Source: DSXH01 sp020724325 (lineage in GTDB: Bacteria > Bacteroidota > Ignavibacteria > Ignavibacteriales > Melioribacteraceae). From it: a stretch of DNA of 64,000 bases. The notes under the pieces were generated by a model. That model searched no databases, was not told the origin of the DNA, and saw nothing but the letters and a program-made list of their open reading frames with translations. Below are positions 36,387-43,801 of the stretch, one piece after another (the first letter of the stretch is position 1; each line of letters starts with the position of its first letter). The position numbers and the translations under genes are program-made. The DNA lies in NCBI GenBank assembly GCA_040756515.1, contig JBFLYW010000001.1, positions 176,718 to 240,717 of the forward strand, in the 5' to 3' direction.

Positions 36387-37175
36387 ATGCATTCTAAAAT
36401 TAGACCGCTTAAACGGTTCGGACAAAATTATTTAGTTGATAAAAATATTATTAACAAAATAGTAGATACTTTTAATCCCTCTAAAGATGAAACAATTATA
36501 GAAATAGGTCCCGGTACAGGTGCTCTAACCAGAGCAATCTTCGAAAGAATTGGACCTTATACTGTTGTTGAAATAGATAAACGGGTTATAGAGGACTTAA
36601 AAAGAGAGCTGCCGGGAATAAATGTAATACATAAGGATTTTATTGAAATTAATTTGGAGGAACTAACCAGCCGAAATAAAAAACTAAGAGTAGTTGGAAA
36701 TATTCCTTACAATATTACATCATCTATATTGTTCAAATTATTTAGTGAACGAAAGATTATGAATGATGCACTTCTTATGGTACAATATGAGGTTGCAAAA
36801 AGAATGCTGGCTGATAGGGGAACTAAAGACTACGGAATATTAAGTGTGTTGATAAATTATTTCACAGATTCAAAATTATGTTTCAAAATTTCTCCAAATG
36901 TTTTTTACCCAAAACCTAAAGTATGGTCTGCCATTGTTCATCTCAAATTTAATAATAAAGTAATCAGCAGCGTAAGCGACGTAGATTTTATAAAAGTAGT
37001 TAAGGCATCATTCGGAAACAGAAGAAAGATTCTTAAAAATTCTTTAAGTAATAGTATATTTAGAAAGTCTATCGCAGATTTAAGAAGTTTTTCCTTAAAT
37101 AGACGCGCGGAAGAATTATCAACCGGTGATTTTATTGAACTGACAAAACTTTTAAAGGAGAATCCGGATGGCTGA
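36387..37175 (+). CDS. rsmA: 16S rRNA (adenine1518/1519-N6)-dimethyltransferase
   Basis: Dimethylates two adjacent adenosines in helix 45 of 16S rRNA, a late ribosome-maturation step. The 262-residue protein has KRFGQNYLVDKNII (about 9-22), the SAM motif EIGPGTGALTRAI (about 42-54), IHKDFIEI and the catalytic VVGNIPYNITSSI (about 101-113). Length is normal. It overlaps mgtE by 8 bp, so both are on one transcript with the PAP2 gene. Confidence 0.96.
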   Translation: MHSKIRPLKRFGQNYLVDKNIINKIVDTFNPSKDETIIEIGPGTGALTRAIFERIGPYTVVEIDKRVIEDLKRELPGINVIHKDFIEINLEELTSRNKKLRVVGNIPYNITSSILFKLFSERKIMNDALLMVQYEVAKRMLADRGTKDYGILSVLINYFTDSKLCFKISPNVFYPKPKVWSAIVHLKFNNKVISSVSDVDFIKVVKASFGNRRKILKNSLSNSIFRKSIADLRSFSLNRRAEELSTGDFIELTKLLKENPDG

Positions 37176-38544
37176 AGAATTAAAAAGTTTGCACGACCTA
37201 CTAGAAGAAGATCCGGAAATAGTAGATAATATAAGAGTACTGATTGAAGAACAAGCTTCACAGAGCTTACTTGGCATTTTCAAAGATATTCATCCTGCAG
37301 ATATTGCAGAAATAATAAATCATCTTAATGTTAATGATGCAAAATATGCCTTCAGCATCTTAGATACCGAAACTGCAAGCGAAGTAATTACAGAAATTGA
37401 TGAACATCTAAGAGAAAAGATTCTTGAAGATGTAACAGCAGAAAAAATTGCAGATATAGTTGACGAACTTGATACCGACGACGCTACAGACATTGTAGGT
37501 GTGCTTCCGGATAATGTAGCAGAGCAGGTGCTGGAATATATAGAGCCAGAGTCTTCCGAAGATGTAAAAGAACTTCTCAAATACCGCGAGGATTCTGCCG
37601 GCGGTATAATGAACAGCGATTTTGTTTGTGTTACAGAAGAAGCAACTATAAGTGATGCTATTGAAGAAGTAAGAAAACAAGCCGATAATATTGACCATAT
37701 TTACTATATCTTTGTTACTAAAACCAATAATGAGCTGATCGGATTTATCTTGCTTAAATCGCTGCTGCTGCATCCTCTCGAAACAAAGGTTTCCGAAATT
37801 CTAGAAGAAGATTTAATAACCGTGCATCCGGAAGACGATCAGGAGTTAGTTGCTAATCTTATGAAAAAATACGACCTTGTTTCCATTCCAGTTGTGAATG
37901 ACAACGGAATAATTTTGGGACGAATAACAATTGACGATATAGTTGATGTTATAGGCGAAGAAGCTGAAGAAGATATTCAGAAGATTGCCGGGTTATCCGA
38001 AGAAGAAGAGATAAGCGACAGCTCCATTAAAATATCTCGCATTAGACTTCCATGGCTCTTTGTTGCATTATTTGGTGAATTGATTAGCGCTGTGGTGCTA
38101 TCCTCATTTCAGGCTTCAATAGAAAAAATTCTTATTGCAAGTTTTTTCATACCTGTCGTTATGGCAATGGGCGGCAGCTCCGGCACTCAGGCAGCAATAG
38201 TAATGGTAAGAAGATTATCCCAATATGAAATATGGTTTACTAACAGCTACAAGAAAATATTCAAGGAATTTATTGTAGGTCTATTAAATGGAATAATGTG
38301 TGGAGCTATATTGATAATTGCAACTCATTTTCTTTTTAATGCAGAGATAAAGTTTTCAATTGTACTTTCCATTTCCTTACTGGTTATTATGATTTTTGCC
38401 ACTGTTGTTGGCGCTTCTATTCCGCTTATTCTTAAAAAATTCGGTGCCGATCCGGCTGTAGCAACCGGTCCGTTTGTTACAACAATGAATGATGTGTTCG
38501 GGTTAAGCATTTATCTGTCAATTATTACTGTTGCTTTTCTCTGA
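37168..38544 (+). CDS. mgtE: Magnesium transporter MgtE
   Basis: Mg2+ channel of the inner membrane. The 458-residue protein has an N-terminal superhelical MgtE_N domain rich in Asp/Glu (HPADIAEIINHL, DTDDATDIVGVLP, about 40-125), then a CBS pair (about 140-265), then five transmembrane helices. The pore signature GGSSGTQAAIVMVRRLS lies near 338 and NDVFGLSIYLSI near the C-terminus. It starts 8 bp inside rsmA and ends 2 bp before the PAP2 gene. Confidence 0.94.
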   Translation: MAEELKSLHDLLEEDPEIVDNIRVLIEEQASQSLLGIFKDIHPADIAEIINHLNVNDAKYAFSILDTETASEVITEIDEHLREKILEDVTAEKIADIVDELDTDDATDIVGVLPDNVAEQVLEYIEPESSEDVKELLKYREDSAGGIMNSDFVCVTEEATISDAIEEVRKQADNIDHIYYIFVTKTNNELIGFILLKSLLLHPLETKVSEILEEDLITVHPEDDQELVANLMKKYDLVSIPVVNDNGIILGRITIDDIVDVIGEEAEEDIQKIAGLSEEEEISDSSIKISRIRLPWLFVALFGELISAVVLSSFQASIEKILIASFFIPVVMAMGGSSGTQAAIVMVRRLSQYEIWFTNSYKKIFKEFIVGLLNGIMCGAILIIATHFLFNAEIKFSIVLSISLLVIMIFATVVGASIPLILKKFGADPAVATGPFVTTMNDVFGLSIYLSIITVAFL

Positions 38545-38546
38545 TA

Positions 38547-39533
38547 ATGAAAAGTCCGGCGCCTCTTAAATACTTTATGAACGCAACAGATATAATTGTG
38601 ATCTCGTTTTGTGCTCTTCTCTCTTTACTTAATATAATTTTCTTTTATCGTGTAGAGTTCTGGTATCTGAATTTGATTATCAATTCGGTTATCCTTTTTT
38701 TCATTTTTTTAATTGCATGCAAAATAAGGAAAGGCAAAAGTCTAATTTGGAATCACGTCCATTACTGGTATCTGGTCCCATTGATATTAATTCTTTTCAA
38801 AGAGCTTTATTTCATGGTTGATCCAATACGCGGTGTAATTTATGACGATTTCTTAATATCGATCGACCGGTTTATTTTTGGTACTGACCCCACTGTAGAA
38901 TTGTACAAAATATCTAATCCTGTTCTTACAGAATTACTGCAAATAGTTTACGCAACTTTTTTCTTTCTGCCGATAATACTTTGTGTAGAGTTTATTCTTA
39001 AGAATAGAACAATAGAACTTGACTACAGCTCATTTATTATTGTTTATGGTTTTATTTTATCGTTTATTGGTTATTTATTGGTTCCTGCAATTGGACCAAG
39101 ATTTACACTTCACGATTTTGCAGCTAATAACATTGAAATGCCCGGATTATTTTTTACAGATATGCTAAGGGAAATAGTAAATTCTGGAGAATCGATTCCA
39201 AGCGGTACAATAAATCCTGCGCAGGTTGTTCAACGTGATGTATTCCCGAGCGGACATACACAAATGACTCTTTTAGTAATATTTCTTGCATTCAAGTTTA
39301 AGAGCCGATTAAAATATTTTTTTCTGATCAATGGAACGTTATTGATTTTTGCTACCGTTTATCTAAGATATCATTATGTAATCGATCTTATAGCCGGAAT
39401 TGTTTTTATGATTTTTACGCTCTGGAGCGGTAAATTTATTTATAACCGCTGGAATAAAGAAATTGGAAAAAAATCCTTTGATTATTCTTTGTCTAAAAAA
39501 AGTCAGGTTAAAATACCGGCATCAACTTTTTGA
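38547..39533 (+). CDS. PAP2-superfamily integral membrane phosphatase/transferase
   Basis: The 328-residue, six-helix membrane protein has the PAP2 catalytic blocks FPSGHTQM (about 231-238) and YLRYHYVIDLIAG (about 270-282). LVPAIGPRFTLHDF precedes them, as in the Aur1/Ipt1 (inositolphosphotransferase-like) subgroup. Possible roles are lipid phosphatase or phospho-head-group transferase on the periplasmic face; the substrate cannot be inferred. It is the last gene after rsmA-mgtE, and its 3' end overlaps the convergent Cys-rich gene by 31 bp. Confidence 0.85.
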   Translation: MKSPAPLKYFMNATDIIVISFCALLSLLNIIFFYRVEFWYLNLIINSVILFFIFLIACKIRKGKSLIWNHVHYWYLVPLILILFKELYFMVDPIRGVIYDDFLISIDRFIFGTDPTVELYKISNPVLTELLQIVYATFFFLPIILCVEFILKNRTIELDYSSFIIVYGFILSFIGYLLVPAIGPRFTLHDFAANNIEMPGLFFTDMLREIVNSGESIPSGTINPAQVVQRDVFPSGHTQMTLLVIFLAFKFKSRLKYFFLINGTLLIFATVYLRYHYVIDLIAGIVFMIFTLWSGKFIYNRWNKEIGKKSFDYSLSKKSQVKIPASTF

Positions 39534-39829
39534 ATAGTCTCTACTATAAGGTAAAAATATCTATCGAGAGAACAGTTTGCATCTTCGCGTAAGTAGCAAT
39601 ATCCATCAGGATTTTGTACTAAACATTCTGCGCATACAGATTCTTTTATGTTTTTATATATTTTTGTCAGTTCTTCATTCTCATTGTTTTGAATTATATC
39701 AATAATTTTGGGAAGAAATAGTTCAACTGCACAAGTTTCTTTTTCGTTTAGCGTGCAGCGTCCTTTTTCATTGGAATCAACACAAATGGCACAAATGTTT
39801 TGTTTAATAGCTTTTAGATATTTATCCAT
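39503..39829 (-). CDS. Small protein with two CxxC-x8-C-x7-C modules
   Basis: The 108-residue soluble protein is built of two halves with the same Cys spacing: CAICVDSNEKGRCTLNEKETC (N-terminal half, first Cys near 12) and CAECLVQNPDGYCYLREDANC (C-terminal half, near 67). The shared pattern is CxxC-x8-C-x7-C, with Leu-rich helices after each module. It looks like an internal duplication that binds a metal or Fe-S cluster at each site. I recognise no named family. It converges with and overlaps the PAP2 gene and is divergent from menG (50-bp gap). Confidence 0.82.
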   Translation of the reverse strand: MDKYLKAIKQNICAICVDSNEKGRCTLNEKETCAVELFLPKIIDIIQNNENEELTKIYKNIKESVCAECLVQNPDGYCYLREDANCSLDRYFYLIVETIQKVDAGILT

Positions 39830-39878
39830 AATCGAGTCTTAATTTTTTTGTCAAAAAAGTAATAATTAATTTCCTAAA

Positions 39879-40574
39879 ATGAAAGAAACAATAACTAAAA
39901 AGGAACGCGTAAAAAGAATCTTTGATTCCATTGCTCACAAGTATGATTTTCTGAATCATCTCCTAAGTCTTGGTATTGATTTCTACTGGAGGAAAAAAGC
40001 TATCCAATTAACCGGCTTAGATAATAATTCGATGTTACTTGATATTGCATGCGGAACGGGCGATTTCTCTCTTGCTGCTATTAGATCCGGTGTTAAAAAT
40101 ATTTTTGGTGCCGACCTATCAATAAATATGCTTCACTTGATCAATAAAAAGGTTCCCTTCATAAAAGGAAAAACATCCCAGTGTGCTGCAGAATTTTTAC
40201 CATTTAAAGACGATTCTTTTACTAACGTTATTGCAGCATTCGGGGTAAGAAATTTTTATGATATCAGAGCGGGATTCAAACAATTTCACAGAGTATTAAA
40301 ACAGAATGGCAGAGCCACAATACTCGAATTCAGACTTCCTGAAAACAGAACTATTAAGAATCTCTATTTAGTTTATTTCAACAAAGTACTTCCTTTCATC
40401 GGAAAAATAATTTCTAAAGACCGTGAAGCTTACAAATACTTACCTGAGTCTGTAAATGAATTCGATGAAAAAATTGCGCTTGTGGATTTATTAAAACAGA
40501 GCGGATTTTTAAAAGTGGAATATTATTCCATTACATTCGGCTTAGTCCAGATCGTAATTGCTCATAAAACATAA
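39879..40574 (+). CDS. menG: Demethylmenaquinone methyltransferase
   Basis: SAM-dependent C-methyltransferase of menaquinone synthesis (UbiE/MenG family). The 231-residue protein has VKRIFDSIAHKYDFLNHLLS (about 11-30) and WRKKAI, then SAM motif LDIACGTGDFSLAA, GVRNFYDI and the C-terminal YYSITFGLVQIVIAHK. All are standard family blocks. The quinone type of the organism cannot be read from the gene alone, so ubiE is equally valid as a name. Confidence 0.93.
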   Translation: MKETITKKERVKRIFDSIAHKYDFLNHLLSLGIDFYWRKKAIQLTGLDNNSMLLDIACGTGDFSLAAIRSGVKNIFGADLSINMLHLINKKVPFIKGKTSQCAAEFLPFKDDSFTNVIAAFGVRNFYDIRAGFKQFHRVLKQNGRATILEFRLPENRTIKNLYLVYFNKVLPFIGKIISKDREAYKYLPESVNEFDEKIALVDLLKQSGFLKVEYYSITFGLVQIVIAHKT

Positions 40575-40680
40575 TTCGATCAATTGAACTAACACAATTA
40601 GCAGATATTCAATAACGCGGCAAAAGAAGCGGCTATTTATCTCTTGAATATCAGAAATAATTTGTAACGGCTGACTATAT

Positions 40681-40791
40681 CTATGATTTATATCTCTTCA
40701 TTATTTCTTCAACTTGATGACGATTATAATCCGAAGAACAAAGCATTAATCCGCCGGATGTAATTACTGTTCGGATAGCTTGTTGCTTTCT
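40681..40791 (-). pseudogene. Possible 3' relic of an unidentified gene
   Basis: The minus strand has a protein-like 36-codon stretch ending in TAG at 40681: ITSGGLMLCSSDYNRHQ, then VEEIMKRYKS. It is bounded upstream by an in-frame TAG and lacks its own start context. Composition (SGG, DYNRHQ, amphipathic end) looks like the C-terminus of a real protein rather than random translation. The foldback element copy 2 begins 47 bp upstream (40838). The family is not recognised, and the call may be chance. Confidence 0.3.
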
Positions 40792-40837
40792 CTAAGGGAT
40801 GACATAACAAACGAATTGACGGCTAAAATAAAATAAA

Positions 40838-41409
40838 CCCAGATTTGTCATTAGTAAAAAGTTCTATTGACCGCCATTAGAAAAAAGTAGTGTTAAGTTG
40901 TTTTAGAATAATAAGTTCAGTTTTGGGTTACTGAGGTAGTTTTGGCAATTAACTGTAAGAAAAACAGACTAAGGAAACATAATTGCTATTTGATAATTGT
41001 CTTTATAGACGAACTGGGTTTCTATGACAAAATCTGGTTTAATAAGGTAATAAGGTTACCTGTAAGGCTAAGTTTTGGTTACTAAGGTTTCCTCAATCAG
41101 ATATTTGTTACTTGTTTGATTTGTAACTGGCGGACAGTTACCTAACGATTGAACCTTAGTAACAGTGAAGAAGAGAGAAACAAATGACCTTATTACCTTA
41201 TATGAGTGTAAGAAAATAATTGGAAAAGTGTTTCTGCAAAGTAGAAATAACTTCACTTCAGCAAATGTATAAACAATTCTTACTTTATAAGGTATTGAAA
41301 GCAGGAGAAAATTGATGGTTACAATAAATCTCTTATTCTTGCTAATACTCAGGAACTTAGGAACTCAGCTCCATTATTGGTTTTCAGTACTTCTAATGAC
41401 AAATCTGGG
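40838..41409. mobile_element. Foldback/MITE-like element, copy 2 (572 bp)
   Basis: It has perfect 17-bp terminal inverted repeats identical to those of copy 1 (CCCAGATTTGTCATTAG at 40838-40854, complement at 41393-41409). The flanks are ATAAA and ATAAT, a 4-of-5 match in place of a clean duplication, suggesting an older insertion. Inside, ATAAGGTAATAAGGT near 41041 pairs with ACCTTATTACCTTAT near 41187, and the central hairpin arms GTAACTG/CAGTTAC are at 41123-41141. It lines up with copy 1 along its whole length. No coding frame is convincing. 40575-40837 holds only the possible relic above; 41410-41483 shows nothing. Confidence 0.87.
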
Positions 41410-41483
41410 ATAATTAGATAAGGAGCAAAAATAATAGGAGAATAACAGAGCAGTGAATAGAAAAATCAAATTTATTTAATACA

Positions 41484-42077
41484 CTAACAGTCAATAAATA
41501 ATGAACTTAATTTTTCTTTAAGCTGACTGAAGGAAATAGCACGATGACTTATTCTGTTTTTTAATTCTAGGTCCATTTCGCCAACAGTAATTTCGCAGCC
41601 TTCCGGAATGAAGATAGGATCGTACCCAAAACCATTACCGCCTCTTTTTTCTTTTATTATAACACCATGCAATTCGCCCACAGTTTCAATTCTATTTTTG
41701 CCGTCGTAAAAAATTGCATTGCTTATAAACTTTGCTTTATGAGGTTCTGGAAAATCTGAAAGCTCCATAATCACTTTAGAATTGTTATCATCGTAAGTAC
41801 AATTTTCACCGGCGTATCTTGCAGAGATTACACCTGGTCTTCCATCGAGCTGTTCAATTACTAATCCGGAGTCGTCTGCGATAGTAGGTTCTTTATAGAT
41901 ATCGTAAATGGATTTTACTTTCAACCAGGCATTTTCAGAAAAAGTAAGACCCGTTTCTTCAATTTCAATATTATTTCCGAGGTCGTAAAGTGAAACTATT
42001 TCGAAATGTGAGTTATTAAAAATATTTTTTACTTCATTAACCTTTCCTCTATTCTGGCTTGCAAAAATAATTTTCAA
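41484..42077 (-). CDS. rdgB: XTP/dITP diphosphatase
   Basis: House-cleaning NTP pyrophosphatase that removes deaminated purine nucleotides (Ham1/RdgB family). The 197-residue protein has the N-terminal ASQNRGKVNEVKNI (about 6-19), the catalytic IADDSGLVIEQLDGRPGV (about 66-83), GGNGFGYDPIFIPEG (about 146-160) and ISHRAISF. Length and motifs are complete. It is the last gene of the uvrA-AhpD-like-mtaD-rdgB run, 25 bp after mtaD. Confidence 0.94.
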   Translation of the reverse strand: MKIIFASQNRGKVNEVKNIFNNSHFEIVSLYDLGNNIEIEETGLTFSENAWLKVKSIYDIYKEPTIADDSGLVIEQLDGRPGVISARYAGENCTYDDNNSKVIMELSDFPEPHKAKFISNAIFYDGKNRIETVGELHGVIIKEKRGGNGFGYDPIFIPEGCEITVGEMDLELKNRISHRAISFSQLKEKLSSLFIDC

Positions 42078-42102
42078 GAGATACTCCGTAATTAATAATT
42101 AG

Positions 42103-43455
42103 TTATGAACGATTAATTAATTTATGCAGTTCTTGTTTACCATCATTTATTAATTTTTGTTCGTCGTAAATGTTGCAGATTCCTTTTTCAGAAACTATTT
42201 CGCCGTCAATCCAGACTTGTTTAACAGAATCTTTATTAGAGGAGTAGACAATTTTTGAATAAACAGAATCATCATAATTGTTAAGCGGCTGATCAGCTTT
42301 TTCGAGGTCTAACAAAACTAAGTCTGCTTTTTTACCTATCTCAATACTTCCAATTTCATTATCCATATGAAGAGCACGCGCACCATCAATAGTAGCAAGT
42401 TTAAAGACTGTTTTGGCATTCATTGAGGTTGGGCTATGAATCGGTTTTTGTATCAGAGCAGCAAGATTCATCTCTCTGAATGCACTTAAGGAATTATTGC
42501 ACGGGGCGCCATCGGCTCCTAAAGATACAGAGATTCCTCTTGATAACATGTACGGAATATTTGCTATTCCGCTACCAAGTTTAAGATTTGAAGAAGGACA
42601 GTGTGCAGCGCGTACGTTATGATTCTTTAACAAATCGTACTCATTGCTGTTCAAATGGATACAATGGGCAAGTACTGCTCTTTCGTTTAAAATTCCGATT
42701 GAATCGAAGTATTCTATATTAGATTTACCGTGCATCTTTTTAACAACTTCCAATTCTTGCTTGTTTTCAGAAGCATGCGTATGAAAAAAAGATCCATGGA
42801 AATCATTCATCATTTCTCTTGTTTCGACCAATAATTTTTCCGAGCACGTTAAAACAAATCTTGGTGCAAATGCATATTTAATTTTTCCGTTGGACGAGTT
42901 ATGGAATTCCGCCGCTAAATTACGAGCAGATTCTATTCCTTCTTTTGTAGACTCGCAAAAGTCTGGGTACAAATCGTTCATGTCAATCATGCATTTGCCG
43001 GCAAATGCTCTTATACCCGAATTGGCAAGTTCTTCGAAAATAACTTCCTGATGTCTGAGCGTCCCCATGTCAACAATAGTAGTAGTTCCTCCAGAAATAA
43101 GTTCATTTAATCCGAGCTGTACAGATATCTTCAAGGAATTTTTATTGTGAGCATTTTCGAAGGGGAAAATTTTTTTCTGTAACCAGTCCAGTAATTCGAG
43201 ATCATCTGCAAGACCGCGGAATAAAGTCTGGCAAAGGTGAATATGTGTCTGAACAAATCCCGGAACTAAAGTATAGTTCTCAAAATTGTAAACTTCGCCG
43301 TCATAATTATGAATATCAAATTCCGTTAATGGTGCGATTTTGTTGATAAGAGAATCGGCAATTTCAATTCCATGATTGGTAAGAATTCTGTCTCTTAAAT
43401 CGGCAGTTACAATTATTTGAGGTATTATAAGTTTATTCACTTTTCTTTTTTTCAT
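42103..43455 (-). CDS. mtaD: Amidohydrolase, MTA/SAH deaminase-like
   Basis: Metal-dependent amidohydrolase of the MtaD/SAH deaminase (ATZ/TRZ) group, hydrolysing an amino group from a purine-type substrate. It has about 450 residues from the ATG at 43455. The HTHLCQTLFRGLADDLELL block holds the zinc histidines, followed by FHTHASENKQE, HCIHLNSNE and SLGADGAPCNNSLSAFREMN. A longer frame to 43485 is open, but it lies deep inside the AhpD-like gene; even the chosen start overlaps it by 23 bp. A guanine or other purine deaminase is an alternative. Confidence 0.83.
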   Translation of the reverse strand: MKKRKVNKLIIPQIIVTADLRDRILTNHGIEIADSLINKIAPLTEFDIHNYDGEVYNFENYTLVPGFVQTHIHLCQTLFRGLADDLELLDWLQKKIFPFENAHNKNSLKISVQLGLNELISGGTTTIVDMGTLRHQEVIFEELANSGIRAFAGKCMIDMNDLYPDFCESTKEGIESARNLAAEFHNSSNGKIKYAFAPRFVLTCSEKLLVETREMMNDFHGSFFHTHASENKQELEVVKKMHGKSNIEYFDSIGILNERAVLAHCIHLNSNEYDLLKNHNVRAAHCPSSNLKLGSGIANIPYMLSRGISVSLGADGAPCNNSLSAFREMNLAALIQKPIHSPTSMNAKTVFKLATIDGARALHMDNEIGSIEIGKKADLVLLDLEKADQPLNNYDDSVYSKIVYSSNKDSVKQVWIDGEIVSEKGICNIYDEQKLINDGKQELHKLINRS

Positions 43456-43792
43456 CGAATATCTCATCCATCTTTTCAACTGCATAACGTAAATGTGGAA
43501 TTACGATCGAGCCGCCGACAATCAATGCGATATTGAATGATTCGTATAATTCCTGTTCAGAAGCGCCTTCTTGAATAGAACGGTCGATATGATAAAGAAT
43601 ACAGTCGTTGCATCGTAATACCATTGAAGCAACCAATCCCATTAGTTCTTTTGTTTTAGAAGGTAATGCGCCTTGAATGTAAGCTTTATTATCCAGAGCA
43701 AAGAATTTATTAAAATCCCGGAATCCCGAGTTAAGGATTCTATCATTCATTTCTGCCCTGTAAGCGCGGAATTCATTAACTGTTGTTTTCAT
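43433..43792 (-). CDS. Carboxymuconolactone decarboxylase family (AhpD-like) protein
   Basis: The 119-residue protein has the AhpD-type redox motif CNDCILYHIDRSIQEGAS (CxxC-x3-H, about 62-69), then SEQELYESFNIALIVGG and RYAVEKMDE. Members with CxxC act as alkylhydroperoxidases or disulfide-linked reductants rather than true lactone decarboxylases. It lies 9 bp after uvrA and overlaps mtaD, so a damage-response or antioxidant theme (uvrA, AhpD-like, rdgB) is plausible. Confidence 0.87.
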   Translation of the reverse strand: MKTTVNEFRAYRAEMNDRILNSGFRDFNKFFALDNKAYIQGALPSKTKELMGLVASMVLRCNDCILYHIDRSIQEGASEQELYESFNIALIVGGSIVIPHLRYAVEKMDEIFDEKKKSE

Positions 43793-43801
43793 GTAACCTC
43801 T

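Noticed and set aside
36141..36425. 94-codon minus-strand frame upstream of rsmA
   Set aside because: It starts inside rsmA in antisense and covers AT-rich spacer; no support.
41068..41256. Minus-strand frame inside foldback element copy 2
   Set aside because: It does not hold in copy 1 at the same place, so it is not conserved coding.
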